Assembly: GCA_943788865.1 (NCBI GenBank)
Contig: CALSRX010000001.1
Span: 1 to 64,000 of the forward strand
From: an uncultured Polaribacter sp.
GTDB lineage: Bacteria; Bacteroidota; Bacteroidia; Flavobacteriales; Flavobacteriaceae
DNA: 64,000 nt
Reading direction: 5' to 3'
The notes under the pieces were generated by a model. That model was given only the letters and a program-made list of their open reading frames with translations, searched no databases and was not told where the DNA came from. How positions within the stretch are numbered: position 1 is the first letter of the stretch; every line of letters starts with the position of its first letter. The position numbers were made by a program, and so were the translations under genes. Positions 1-9,175 of the stretch are shown here, one piece after another.

Positions 1-124
1 CATAAACTTTTTGATCACTTAATTTTCTGTTACTTTTAGAGAGGCTATGCACCTCCTTTGTAAGTTTTTGATATTGCTCGTATAACTTTTCTTTCTCTGA
101 CTTCTTTTTAAATATTCCAAACAT
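1..124 (-). CDS. Lacal_2735-type small protein, N-terminal part only
   Basis: The complement of this edge encodes a protein starting MFGIFKKKSEKEKLYEQYQK and continuing off the window. The ATG lies at 122-124. The Lys/Glu-rich amphipathic start, the phrase KLTKEVHSLSKSNRKLSD and the implied small size match the short Lacal_2735-family proteins of Flavobacteriaceae, whose function is unknown to me. Only 41 codons are visible. It is transcribed in the same direction as folE, which ends 33 bases upstream of it. Confidence 0.6.
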   Translation of the reverse strand, partial: MFGIFKKKSEKEKLYEQYQKLTKEVHSLSKSNRKLSDQKVY

Positions 125-156
125 ATATGTATGTATTAACTATAGTTAAAAATCTA

Positions 157-858
157 TTAGTGACTAAGATAATTTTGTAATTCAACAATTTTTTGTGGCG
201 TGTTAAAGATACCTCCGTAATAAGATGTCACTGTTGCAGAAGTTTCGTCCTTAATACCACGCGAGGAAACACATAAATGCTTCGCGTCAATAATAACAGC
301 AATGTCTTCAGTGTCTAAAATAGATGCAAGCTCAATTGCAATTTGATTTGTCAATCGTTCTTGTACCTGAGGTCGTTTCGCATAATATTGTACAATTCTA
401 TTTATTTTAGAAATACCTATAACTTTTCCTGAAGAAACATATGCAATATGCGCCTTTCCAATTATTGGAACAAAATGATGCTCGCAATTCGAATAGAAAG
501 TGATATTCTTTTCAACCAACATTTGGTTATATTTATAACTATTATCAAACAATGATATCTTAGGTTTATTATCAGGATTTAGGCCCGAAAAAATTTCATC
601 AATATACATTTTTGCAACTCTATTAGGAGTGCCTTTTAAGGAGTCATTAGTTAAATCAAGCCCCATTACATCCATTATTTGAGCAAATAAATTTGAAATT
701 TTTTCTTTTTTCTCAAGATCAGATAGTGCAAATGCATCTGATTTCATTGGAGTATTCAACCCTGTAAACATATGGTCATCACCTATTTCTTCTTCAGAAA
801 GTGCGTCAAAAATAGGCTCATTAATATGGGTATTCAACATAATTTCTTGCTGTCTCAT
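157..858 (-). CDS. folE: GTP cyclohydrolase I
   Basis: FolE converts GTP to 7,8-dihydroneopterin triphosphate, the entry step to folate and tetrahydropterins, in the cytosol. The zinc ligands are visible: Cys125 and His128 in SNCEHHF and Cys196 in KHLCVSSRGI. The GTP-binding stretch YAKRPQVQERLT is intact. Length (233 aa, or 227 from the second Met) fits the family. The start is ambiguous: ATG at 858 overlaps the upstream PTPS gene by 38 bases, ATG at 840 by 20. Either way the two genes are probably translationally coupled, and their pairing indicates tetrahydropterin synthesis. Confidence 0.95.
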   Translation of the reverse strand: MRQQEIMLNTHINEPIFDALSEEEIGDDHMFTGLNTPMKSDAFALSDLEKKEKISNLFAQIMDVMGLDLTNDSLKGTPNRVAKMYIDEIFSGLNPDNKPKISLFDNSYKYNQMLVEKNITFYSNCEHHFVPIIGKAHIAYVSSGKVIGISKINRIVQYYAKRPQVQERLTNQIAIELASILDTEDIAVIIDAKHLCVSSRGIKDETSATVTSYYGGIFNTPQKIVELQNYLSH

Positions 859-1231
859 AAAGTTTAATTTTTAATTCTAGTTCTTTACTTAATTTTGGTT
901 TTAGAATAGTGTAAATCACCATTGCAATGTTTTCTGCAGTTGGGTTTAACTCTTTAAACTCTTGTGTATCTAAGTTTAAATTTTTATGATCGAACCTATC
1001 AAGAACGTTTTCTTTAATAAGGTCTGAAAGAATTTTGACATCAATTACATAGCCACTTTCAGGGTCACAATAACCAATGATCTTAACTTCCAGATCATAA
1101 TTATGGCCGTGGTAATTTGAGTTATTACATTTTCCGAAAATTGCCCGATTTTTTTCGTCACTCCAAGCATTATTATGCAATCTGTGTGCGGCGTTGAAGT
1201 GTTCACACCGTATAATGGCAGTTTTATTCAT
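821..1231 (-). CDS. 6-pyruvoyltetrahydropterin / 6-carboxytetrahydropterin synthase family
   Basis: A 136-aa member of the PTPS/QueD family. Zinc-binding histidines are His16 (NAAHRL), His41 and His43 (YHGHNY). The catalytic set is Cys35 (GKCNN) and Asp81-His82 (FDHKNLN). The spacing and the GKCNN motif resemble animal-type PTPS more than short QueD proteins, so it may act on dihydroneopterin triphosphate to make tetrahydropterin. A queuosine-precursor role cannot be excluded. It is the first gene of the pair with folE, whose start lies inside its 3' end; the C-terminus YETARNYVEY is family-typical, so the overlap is real. Confidence 0.9.
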   Translation of the reverse strand: MNKTAIIRCEHFNAAHRLHNNAWSDEKNRAIFGKCNNSNYHGHNYDLEVKIIGYCDPESGYVIDVKILSDLIKENVLDRFDHKNLNLDTQEFKELNPTAENIAMVIYTILKPKLSKELELKIKLYETARNYVEYPY

Positions 1232-1356
1232 TTCTTTAATTCTTCTAAATCGTTTAAATAAAAATTTAATTATGTAAATATACTATTTTTGTCTAACTTT
1301 TAATCTTATTTCTTAAACAATATTTAACTTTATCTGATTTATTAAAAAAGTTAAAA

Positions 1357-1364
1357 TATATTTG
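1357..1364 (+). promoter_or_regulatory. Candidate -7 element (TATATTTG)
   Basis: TATATTTG matches the Bacteroidota -7 consensus TAnnTTTG, 47 bases before the CDP-alcohol phosphatidyltransferase start. No TTG is seen at the expected -33 spacing, so this is a partial match. Confidence 0.35.
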
Positions 1365-1411
1365 TTTGGGTATAATCCTATTAATTAGTCAAAAAAGCAT
1401 ATCAAGTTAAG

Positions 1412-2173
1412 ATGTCGAAATTACCAAGTACACATAAGTTTATTGATCTCTCAGATTATGGTAGGCCGATTGGACGTTTAATAGCAAGTTCTTTAAAAAA
1501 TACTTCAACTACACCCATCCACGTAACTATTTGGTTTGTAATTGCTGGATTGATTGCTATCTATTGCATTCTTTTCAACCATTTATGGTTTGCTGCATTT
1601 TTCTTAATAGTTAAATCTATTTTAGATGCTGCTGATGGTGAATTAGCAAGAATAAAAAACACTCCTTCTTATACAGGTCGTTATCTTGATTCTGTTTCGG
1701 ATATAGTTCTAAATTTATTTGTTTTTATGGCATTATGGTATACAACCGAGACCCATTTTATCTTTACTTTTTTTGCTTTCCTTGGAATTCAATTACAAGG
1801 GACTTTATATAATTATTACTATGTAATTCTGAGAAATAATTTAAATGGTGATACAACGAGTAGAGTATTCGAACACGATACTCCAATAGCTTTAAAAGGA
1901 GAATCACAAGAAAATGTAAACATACTATTTGCTTTGTATAAATTTTTTTATGGCACTTTCGATACAGTAATTCACATACTAGATCCTGGTGCCTATAAGA
2001 GCAAACGATTTCCGAACCTTTTTATGTCGGCTATTTCAATTTTTGGCTTAGGGTTTCAACTTTTAATAATAAGTGCCATGCTTATTTTGGGTTATAAAGA
2101 CGCTATTATTTCATTCTTTATTTGGTATACATTGTTGATTTTTTTATTTATTGGAATAAGGAGATTGCTATAA
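1412..2173 (+). CDS. CDP-alcohol phosphatidyltransferase family protein
   Basis: An integral membrane enzyme expected to transfer a phospho-group from a CDP-alcohol to a second alcohol in phospholipid or polar-lipid synthesis. The family signature is complete: Asp72, Asp75-Gly76, Ala79-Arg80, Gly89, Asp93 and Asp97 in DAADGELARIKNTPSYTGRY followed by LDSVSD. Several hydrophobic segments (about residues 38-70, 98-130, 205-250) fit the six-helix fold. The acceptor alcohol cannot be told from the sequence. It stands alone, divergent from the pterin genes. Confidence 0.85.
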   Translation: MSKLPSTHKFIDLSDYGRPIGRLIASSLKNTSTTPIHVTIWFVIAGLIAIYCILFNHLWFAAFFLIVKSILDAADGELARIKNTPSYTGRYLDSVSDIVLNLFVFMALWYTTETHFIFTFFAFLGIQLQGTLYNYYYVILRNNLNGDTTSRVFEHDTPIALKGESQENVNILFALYKFFYGTFDTVIHILDPGAYKSKRFPNLFMSAISIFGLGFQLLIISAMLILGYKDAIISFFIWYTLLIFLFIGIRRLL

Positions 2174-2342
2174 TTGTATTTAAATAGCTTGTAATAATGA
2201 ACTATAATGTTCTGCTTGGTGCCTTTCCCTAACTCGAGCTATTCTTTACTAGTGTTAATTACCTATTAGAGCATCCTAAATACCTTAGACTTTCTATTCT
2301 AGTGAAATAAAGTTATATTTGAATTCAACTAACCAATTTCTC

Positions 2343-3011
2343 ATGAGAACTATCTTAAACAACCGTTTTTTTTACATTCATCATTGGTTTACTTCTTTTA
2401 GTCAATTAAGTGTTGCTCAAAAACAAAAAACTTTAACCTTAAAGGATTATGCACAATGGAATAGCATAAGAAACACCGTCATTTCATCAAATGGAAGCTA
2501 TATGACCTATGCATATACTCCAAATGAAGGAGATGCAACGTTGCACATCCGAAAAATTGATGGTGACACGCTACGAACAGTAATTAATGGAAAACAAGTC
2601 GCGTTTTCTTCCGATAGCAACTGGTTGGCCTATTTAGTAGATCCCGCTAAAAAAGCAGCAAAAAAACTCAAAAAGGACAAGAAGCAAACCAGTCCTATTC
2701 GAGATTATACAAAAACTATCAATGCTTTTTCACCAGATGGAACTATGGTATTGACGGGTGCAGATGATAGTACTGCACGATTATGGGATCTTCATGGGAA
2801 TCAAATTGGAAAATCAATGGAGCATTTGGGTTCGGTCAATAGTGTGGCCTTTTCTCCAGACGGCACTACAATTTTAACAAACTCAGGTGATAATATTGAG
2901 CGTTTATTGAAAGTAGTAACATTGGATGCGTTTCTAGAAGGTGATTATTTAGCTCCTTTGGAAAAATTACTTTTGTCGGAAGAACAGAAAAAGAAATATG
3001 GGGTCAAATAA
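2343..3011 (+). CDS. Chimeric ORF: S9 peptidase N-terminus joined to WD40-repeat C-terminus
   Basis: The first ~110 residues read like the start of a secreted Bacteroidota S9 (prolyl oligopeptidase) enzyme: a degenerate signal peptide ending SVAQ, then KTLTLKDYAQW, ISSNGSYMTYAYTPNEGDAT and SDSNWLAY, followed by a Lys-rich linker. From about residue 125 it changes to WD40 repeats (NAFSPDGTMVLTGADDSTAR, LWDLHGNQIG, VNSVAFSPDG) and ends SEEQKKKYGVK, like WD40 sensor proteins. The catalytic domain of the peptidase is absent, so proteolysis is not expected. The ORF is open and could be expressed, but it is most simply a fusion of two gene fragments. ATG at 2343 is preferred over an in-frame TTG at 2319. 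Confidence 0.5.
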   Translation: MRTILNNRFFYIHHWFTSFSQLSVAQKQKTLTLKDYAQWNSIRNTVISSNGSYMTYAYTPNEGDATLHIRKIDGDTLRTVINGKQVAFSSDSNWLAYLVDPAKKAAKKLKKDKKQTSPIRDYTKTINAFSPDGTMVLTGADDSTARLWDLHGNQIGKSMEHLGSVNSVAFSPDGTTILTNSGDNIERLLKVVTLDAFLEGDYLAPLEKLLLSEEQKKKYGVK

Positions 3012-3036
3012 CTAAAAAAACTTTTTATGCTAACCT

Positions 3037-3058
3037 TTATCGAGCGGAGTCGAGATAA
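3037..3058. repeat. Intergenic palindrome TTATCGAGCGGAGTCGAGATAA
   Basis: A 22-base imperfect palindrome (TTATC-GA-GCGGAG-TC-GAGATAA) directly after the chimeric ORF. Its GC-rich core stands out from its surroundings and resembles REP-type intergenic repeats of flavobacterial genomes. Only one copy was noticed here. Confidence 0.45.
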
Positions 3059-3092
3059 CGTAGGAGGGAAGCATAATGTGTTTATTTTGTTT

Positions 3093-3554
<462 letters not shown>

Positions 3555-3642
3555 ATTAGATTTTAAATTAATAATAATTAACGTATTCAAGCTATTTCCG
3601 AGCGTTCTTAAAATTCATTCTTGGACTTTACTATCTCCATAC

Positions 3643-3863
3643 TTATTTTCTTTTTTTGAATTTGATAAATATTAATATTATTACAATTAGAAGTGCGAAA
3701 AACCACCATCCCATATGCATTCCCAGTAATAGGAACCTCCATTATTGTGCATCATTTGTGAATTTTCAGTACTATGATTGCAACTGGTTAAGGTTACTAA
3801 TCCGATAATTACAATCGCTAATGTTCTCATAATAGATAATTTATTTGTTGCTGATATTTTCAT
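3643..3863 (-). pseudogene. Small Met/Trp-containing lipoprotein with C-terminal membrane helix, frameshifted
   Basis: From ATG 3830 (or in-frame ATG 3863) the complement encodes MRTLAIVIIGLVTLTSCNHS, a lipoprotein signal with lipobox LTSC, then SQMMHNNGGSYYW. After this the frame runs into a stop at 3687-3689. In another frame the sequence resumes sensibly as GMHMGWWFFALLIVIILIFI then KFKKRK and a stop at 3643-3645. One extra G in the GGG at about 3723-3725 would join YYW to GMHMGWW. The gene is therefore either frameshifted or mis-sequenced. The rebuilt product (62 aa from ATG 3830, 73 aa from ATG 3863) would be a small envelope protein with a membrane helix; function unknown, possibly metal-related like its Met-rich neighbour. 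Confidence 0.6.
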
Positions 3864-3869
3864 CTGTTT

Positions 3870-4815
3870 CTATTTAAAGGTTTTTGATAACATTGCTGTC
3901 ATTCTTGAAACGGCAAAGATGCTGGCTATAATTCCAGATATGGTCGCTACAATTGCGATACATACCAACAGTGAACCATAATCCATATTGACCAAAAGCT
4001 GGCTTTGACGCTTCAGCCAATGAATAATCCTTGGCAGCTACAATTTCTGAAATAGTTAAATTAGAGGAAACTGCAAATGCCACTAATAAATATATTACGG
4101 TACATATAGAAAGAGATATTATAATTGCCCGTCCCACATTCTTTTTTGGGTTAACAATTTCTCCACCACTGTTTGTAATGGTTGTAAATCCTTTATACGC
4201 CAAAATAGATAAAGTCAATGCACCTAAATAATCTGTTGTTGCATACGTTGTTGCATTGTTTAATGAAATAGCATCTTGGAAAGAGAAACCAGCAGCCCAG
4301 AGTGCTCCAATGGCGAAAATAGCAATACCACCAACCTTAATGATTGCCAAAACTAATGAAGATTTTCCAATAAAATTATTTCCAGAAATATTTACTAGAA
4401 AGGCACCTACAATTAGAACAACACCTAATATGGGCACCCAAACACTGTTGTTGCCCACATTAAAGAGCTGTAGGGTATAAGAGCCAAAAGTTCGGGCGAC
4501 AAGGCTTTCATTGATAATCATAGAAAACGCCATTAAAAGTGCACCAGATGCCGCAACAGTTCCTTTTCCGTAGGCTTTGACCAAATACATCGCTATTCCG
4601 CCAGAAGATGGAAATGCATTTGACATTTTGATATATCCATAAGCACTAAACCCTGAAATTATGGCTCCAGCAATGAAGGCAAGAGGAAATAAATTCCCTG
4701 ACAGTTCAGCAACCTGACCCAATAAGGCAAAAATACCAGCACCAATCATTACACCAGTACCCAATGCTACAGCACCTATTAGTGATAGACTGTTTTTTTT
4801 ATAGTTCATATTCAT
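3870..4815 (-). pseudogene. APC-family amino acid permease, frameshifted and 3'-truncated
   Basis: The N-terminus (LIGAVALGTGVMIGAGIFAL) is the classic first helix of APC-superfamily amino acid transporters, followed by about seven more hydrophobic segments and the SNAFPSSGG motif. Near residue 284 the reading frame is lost: the coding strand carries GTAT twice (complement of 3958-3965). Deleting one copy restores VGIAIVATISGIIASIFAV, the expected next helix. Even so repaired, the frame stops at 3870-3872 after about 310 residues, while the family is usually 430-500. It has thus lost both frame and its last helices and is unlikely to transport. Specificity unknown. Confidence 0.8.
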
Positions 4816-5397
4816 ATCCTTAAATTGTCCCGTTATTTGGGTACGTAGTTCGTTATAATTTATAGGGCTTACTATCCAAAATTATCTATATGTAGGTTTC
4901 GAAACGTAGAAATCATCAAATCCAAAACAAGCATAAACTGCTTTACTTTTTGATGTAATTATTCAGGTTTTATAATAGCTAGGTTATAAATATCGCATTT
5001 GTACAATTCAGGATGTACTGCAAGTTCTTAGAATTGATATAAAAACTTCCCAAAGGAGATTCAATTCATCAACGACATTTAATAGAACATTAGTGTCTCT
5101 ATTTAAAAGATGCTTTAAGTTAGTCAATTTCAAATGAATAAGCATGATATAAAGCTCTTTTGTTTGTTTCGGTTCTTTTTGACGTATTTGAAGTCGGAAT
5201 TCATTGACTACATTAAATACAACTAAGAAGCCACAATTAGCTTGACATAATTACTGTCGATATAAGTCTGCGACATTATATCTGCAATTATGTCAAATAT
5301 CGCCCAAAAGCGCTATTACACTAATTGTTGTGAAATGTTCTATAATTTACATTATGTTAAATAGTAAATTTGTAAGTCTTTAAATATGAGTATGTTA
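4816..5397. other. 580-bp stretch without a convincing gene
   Basis: No start-to-stop gene is supported. The complement of 5008-5250 is an 80-codon open frame lacking an early ATG (phrases NEFRLQIRQKEPKQTKEL and NLKHLLNRDTNVLLNVVDEL), perhaps a degraded fragment of an unrecognised gene. A short ATG frame beginning MSQTYIDSNYVKLIVAS overlaps its upstream end in another frame. The stretch also holds the nested inverted repeat at 5242-5296. It lies between two broken genes. Confidence 0.4.
5242..5296. repeat. Nested inverted repeat (11-bp outer, 5-bp inner stem)
   Basis: TTGACATAATT (5242-5252) is perfectly complementary to AATTATGTCAA (5286-5296). Inside, TGTCG pairs with CGACA around an 11-base loop, so the 55 bases can fold as one interrupted hairpin. 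No T-run follows on either strand, so a simple terminator is unlikely. Confidence 0.7.
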
Positions 5398-5932
5398 TTA
5401 AATTCCTTGTACTACTCCTAAATATGTAATAGCAGATTTATTTCCAGGAATTACCATAAGTCTGGTTTTTGAATTTAAATAGATTTGAATGGTTATTTTA
5501 TAAACATCACTTCTAGTTTTGAATTCGTATGATGCTTCATAACGGTTTTTTTGAATCGTTAAATATAAAACTTGAAGCCAATGGAACTCCTTCAAATTTT
5601 ATGTTTCCTAAATTGCCAGAATAACTAGCAGATCTTGTTTCTCCGTAAAATGGTAAAGAAACTGACAATGCACCTAAATTAGATACTTTAAAATAATTGG
5701 CATTGGTTGTTAAATCAATAGAATTTGCTGAGTTTCCTGTCCCCAACAAATTAGAATTAACCAATTGTTGCATGGCTATACCAGCCATTGGCATGGCTGT
5801 ATGTGATACAATGTTAAAATTTTTAGAGTCAATGAGCTTTTTTAATGCTGTTGCTTTTTCTTCAGAAACGGTATTTTTGGCAATTCCGCAACCCATCAAA
5901 AGCAAACAACAAAGTATTCCTAGTTTTTTCAT
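5398..5932 (-). pseudogene. DUF4251 family lipoprotein, frameshifted
   Basis: The first frame encodes MKKLGILCCLLLMGCGIAKN, a lipoprotein signal with lipobox LMGC, then the DUF4251 core (SANSIDLTTNANYFKV, VSLPFYGETRSA, IKFEGVP). It stops after NDSKKPL. The next frame continues KNRYEASYEFKTRSDVYKIT and IYLNSKTRLMVIPGNKSAIT, the normal DUF4251 C-terminal strands. The junction is a run of seven A on the coding strand (5546-5552); six would join the halves. The intact protein would be about 177 aa, outer-membrane or periplasmic, of unknown function. Homopolymer error or true frameshift cannot be separated here. Confidence 0.75.
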
Positions 5933-5992
5933 CTTTTTAGTCTTTAATAGATAGTAGTTAAACTATCAAAATGTATACCATGTTTTATCATC

Positions 5993-6592
5993 TTACTCCT
6001 TTTTGAGCACTAAAGTACTCATACAACGTATGTTATTAACATTTACCGTTTTTAAAAGCTCTAAATACGTAAAAGAAAAGGTTTCTTTTAAATAGGCTAC
6101 TAAATCACTCGTCAATAAAAACCGATTGGTGGTATCTGGCAAATAATAAACTCCATCCGAAATTGATTGTACCTTATCTTCTATTCCAAAATTAGAAGTC
6201 ATTCTTATAAACAGGCTTCCGCCTGGTTTTAAAACTCTAAACAATTCTGCAACCATTCTTTTAAATTGTTGTGTATTTTGAGCAAAATGCAATACAGCAC
6301 TACAAATTACATGATCAAAGAAATGATTTTCAAATTGTAACTGATCCAGGTTTTGCACAGAAAAATTCGAATGTTGTTCTGTATATTTTTCTTTTACTTC
6401 CTCTATTCTAGACTCCAAAGAATCGACTCCATACACAGTAAATTTATTTTCGTAAAACCATTTTAAATTCCGACCAGAACCACAACCTGTATCTAAAATC
6501 ACATCATTTTGCTGGTATCTTTCTTTTAAGATTTGATCTAACAAATAAATATCTATGCCCTCAATTTCTGACTTTAACTCTTTTATTTTCAA
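5993..6592 (-). CDS. Class I SAM-dependent methyltransferase
   Basis: A 199-aa Rossmann-type methyltransferase. Motif I is LDTGCGSGRN (about residues 33-42), the acidic ribose-binding residue follows in VYGVDSL, and motif IV is FDHVICSAVLHF. RVLKPGGSLFIRM is the usual strand after motif IV. The substrate is not predictable; size and motif order resemble TehB/UbiE-like small-molecule methyltransferases. It starts 10 bases after the GH95 gene ends, so the two are probably co-transcribed. Confidence 0.85.
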   Translation of the reverse strand: MKIKELKSEIEGIDIYLLDQILKERYQQNDVILDTGCGSGRNLKWFYENKFTVYGVDSLESRIEEVKEKYTEQHSNFSVQNLDQLQFENHFFDHVICSAVLHFAQNTQQFKRMVAELFRVLKPGGSLFIRMTSNFGIEDKVQSISDGVYYLPDTTNRFLLTSDLVAYLKETFSFTYLELLKTVNVNNIRCMSTLVLKKE

Positions 6593-6602
6593 TTGTTTAG
6601 TT

Positions 6603-9077
6603 TTAAAAATTTATGGTATAGGTTTCTCCTACACTGGTGGCAAAACTTACAAATCCGTCTCCTTGAGTTGCTACAATTTCTTTTCCGTTTACCCATACTT
6701 TAACGGGAGATTTTGTTGCTATTTTACAGGTTTTTCCTGCCTTACAAAGCACAGAAACCGATTTCATTGTTGCATCTTTCCACTCCAAATCCAATTCAAA
6801 AGCACCTCTAGCTACTACTCCATCAAACGCACCCGAATGCCACTCTGTTGGCAAGGCTGGTAACAATTCAATAATTCCTTCATGAGATTGCACTAACATT
6901 TCAGAAATTGCAGCTGTCATTCCCAATGAGCCATCTACCTGTAACGGATTTCCACATTTTGCAAATAAAGACAGATAACACTGTTCTTCTAAATAACTTT
7001 TGTAAATTTTATTTGCTCTATCTCCATCAGAAAGTCGTGCCCATAATGCCATTTTCCAAGCTCTAGAAAATCCTTTTCCGCCATCTCCACGTTGCTCTAA
7101 CACAGCTTTAATCGGATTTACCAATTCTGGTGTTCGTTTTGCAGACAATACATTTCCTGGATACAATCCGTACATATGAGAAAAATGACGATGTTTGTCT
7201 TCTAATTGCTCTAAATCTTCAGCCCATTCTTGTAAGGTGCCATCTTTTCCAACTTGCGATGGAGCCAATCGTTTCCGTGCTGCGGTTACTTTTTCTGCAA
7301 AAGAAAGGTCTTTTTGTAAAATAGCACTTGCCTTTGCATAATAATCAAATAAATCTTTTAAAATCTGAGTATCCATGGTTGCTCCCGCTGTAATTGTGGT
7401 AAAATAATAAAACCCTGTTACTTCATCAAAAAAGTACTCATACCCAGGTCCTTTTGGCGGATTTTCAGGGGAGTTAGACGGATTGGTCACCAACCATTTT
7501 TTAGTAGGATGTTCTACTAGAAAATCCATGAAGAAATCAACGGATCCTTTTAAAATAGGATATGCTTTTTCTAAAAAATCTTTGTCTTGCGTATACAAAT
7601 AATGTTCCCATAAATGTGTAGTCAACCACGCCCCTCCAACAGTAAATGTTCCCCAAGTAGGTCCGTCCATAGGTGCTGCAACACGCCAAATATCTGTATT
7701 CTGATGAAAAACCCATCCACTAGCGCCGTAATGTTCTTTAGCAACATCGGTACCCTGATCTGTCAATTCTTCAATCATTTTAAACAAAGGCTCTGTCAAT
7801 TCTGAAAGATTTGCAGATTCTGCCAACCAATAATTCATTTCTGTGTTGATATTGGTGGTGTATTTTGAATCCCAAGACGGATTCATATTGTTGTTCCAAA
7901 TCCCTTGTAAATTAGCAGGTTGTGTACCAACGCGACTTGATGAAATTAGTAAAAAACGTCCAAATTGATAACTCAAAGCCGCCATTTGTGGGTCTGGACT
8001 TGTCTGAATCGCTTTCATACGCTTATCTGTTGGTAAAAACGAATTGGCTGTTTCTGGTAATTGTAGTTGAACACGGTTAAAAAACTGCTGATAGTCTTTA
8101 ACTGCTTCTTGTTTTACGGCATCAAATTTTTTCCCTTTAAGGTCGTTCAAATAATTCTGAACGCGCTCCTTCTGATTTGCACTAACATCTTTATAGTTTA
8201 CAAAATTGGTAGCCGCCACATAATAAATGGTCACAGAAGTTGCATTTTCTACAAAGATTTTAGCCCCTTTCCGTACCAGCTTTCCTCCTTCAGCGTTCAC
8301 TTTTACACGTGCTTCATAACGTAGCTTCCCTTCTATTCCTAAATAATCAGCAGATTTACCTGTGACTACTAATTCATTTTCTTTGTCGCCATCCATTCTA
8401 AAATAATCGGTTGCATAATTAGAATGTGCTTGATTCCGAACGCCTCTTAATTCAGTTTCAAAAGACAACATTCCAGGTTTACTTGCTGTTAATCGAACTG
8501 CAATTGTTTGATCTACAGCAGAGGAAATAATTTCTCTATTGTAGGTAACACCATCAACGGTATATTCAACTCCCGTAATTCCGTTAGACAAGTCTAACCA
8601 TCTCTTATAATGCGTGGCATTTTGGTCTTTTTTAAAAAACAAATGTAAATTTGCTACCGATTGGTATTTCTGTTGTTCAACAGGATACCCCATTAAATGT
8701 CTCCCAAATAATTTATGGGCTTCTACAGGTTTTCCTTCAAAAATAAGTTGCTGAATTTTTGGCAACTCTTTATATCCACCTTTAACAGAAGAATTGTATG
8801 GACCTCCAGACCAATAGGTTTCTTCATTTAATTGAATTTGTTCTTCTTCGACACCACCAAACACCATTCCTCCAATTCTCCCATTTCCAACTGGCAAGGC
8901 TTCCTCCCATTTTTCAGCAGCCTTTGTATACCATAACAAACTCGTGGTGTCAAATGCTTTTTTTTCTATCTTTTCTGGAATCGGACTTATAAAAGAAATG
9001 CTTTTAGCAACCTCTTTTGGTTCGTTTTTTCCGCAAGAGAATAACAGTATACAGCTTAAAATTAGTAGTTTTTTCAT
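6603..9077 (-). CDS. Glycoside hydrolase family 95 alpha-L-fucosidase, lipoprotein
   Basis: An exported lipoprotein (lipobox LFSC at residues 12-15) of 824 aa with full GH95 architecture. The N-terminal beta domain begins WYTKAAEKWEEALPVGNGRI and has IQLNEETYWSGGP. The (alpha/alpha)6 barrel carries Asn409 and Asn411 in TTNINTEMNYW, the acid Glu538 in SNSPENPP, and an Asp in QVDGSLGMTAA, matching the inverting catalytic set known for GH95. Expected activity is release of alpha-1,2-linked L-fucose (some members take L-galactose) from glycans in the periplasm or at the surface. No SusC/SusD pair lies nearby, so it is not in an obvious polysaccharide-utilisation locus. Confidence 0.93.
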   Translation of the reverse strand: MKKLLILSCILLFSCGKNEPKEVAKSISFISPIPEKIEKKAFDTTSLLWYTKAAEKWEEALPVGNGRIGGMVFGGVEEEQIQLNEETYWSGGPYNSSVKGGYKELPKIQQLIFEGKPVEAHKLFGRHLMGYPVEQQKYQSVANLHLFFKKDQNATHYKRWLDLSNGITGVEYTVDGVTYNREIISSAVDQTIAVRLTASKPGMLSFETELRGVRNQAHSNYATDYFRMDGDKENELVVTGKSADYLGIEGKLRYEARVKVNAEGGKLVRKGAKIFVENATSVTIYYVAATNFVNYKDVSANQKERVQNYLNDLKGKKFDAVKQEAVKDYQQFFNRVQLQLPETANSFLPTDKRMKAIQTSPDPQMAALSYQFGRFLLISSSRVGTQPANLQGIWNNNMNPSWDSKYTTNINTEMNYWLAESANLSELTEPLFKMIEELTDQGTDVAKEHYGASGWVFHQNTDIWRVAAPMDGPTWGTFTVGGAWLTTHLWEHYLYTQDKDFLEKAYPILKGSVDFFMDFLVEHPTKKWLVTNPSNSPENPPKGPGYEYFFDEVTGFYYFTTITAGATMDTQILKDLFDYYAKASAILQKDLSFAEKVTAARKRLAPSQVGKDGTLQEWAEDLEQLEDKHRHFSHMYGLYPGNVLSAKRTPELVNPIKAVLEQRGDGGKGFSRAWKMALWARLSDGDRANKIYKSYLEEQCYLSLFAKCGNPLQVDGSLGMTAAISEMLVQSHEGIIELLPALPTEWHSGAFDGVVARGAFELDLEWKDATMKSVSVLCKAGKTCKIATKSPVKVWVNGKEIVATQGDGFVSFATSVGETYTINF

Positions 9078-9162
9078 TGTTGGTTAGTTAGTTGGATTAT
9101 ATTATAGATAGCAATATAAAAAATAATAATAGCAAACACTAAAGCTTCTATTACAAATGAAG

Positions 9163-9170
9163 TACTTTTG
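9163..9170 (+). promoter_or_regulatory. Candidate -7 element (TACTTTTG) abutting the MFS start
   Basis: TACTTTTG matches TAnnTTTG and ends 5 bases before the ATG at 9176. Transcription from it would give a leaderless or nearly leaderless mRNA. No clear -33 TTG is seen. Confidence 0.4.
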
Positions 9171-9175
9171 CCTTC

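Noticed and set aside
5398..5595. Separate small gene downstream of the DUF4251 lipoprotein
   Set aside because: Its sequence is the missing C-terminal half of DUF4251, joined by one base change in an A run.
6603..9077. GH95 gene as part of a polysaccharide utilisation locus
   Set aside because: No SusC/SusD pair, other glycosidase, sulfatase or dedicated regulator lies nearby.
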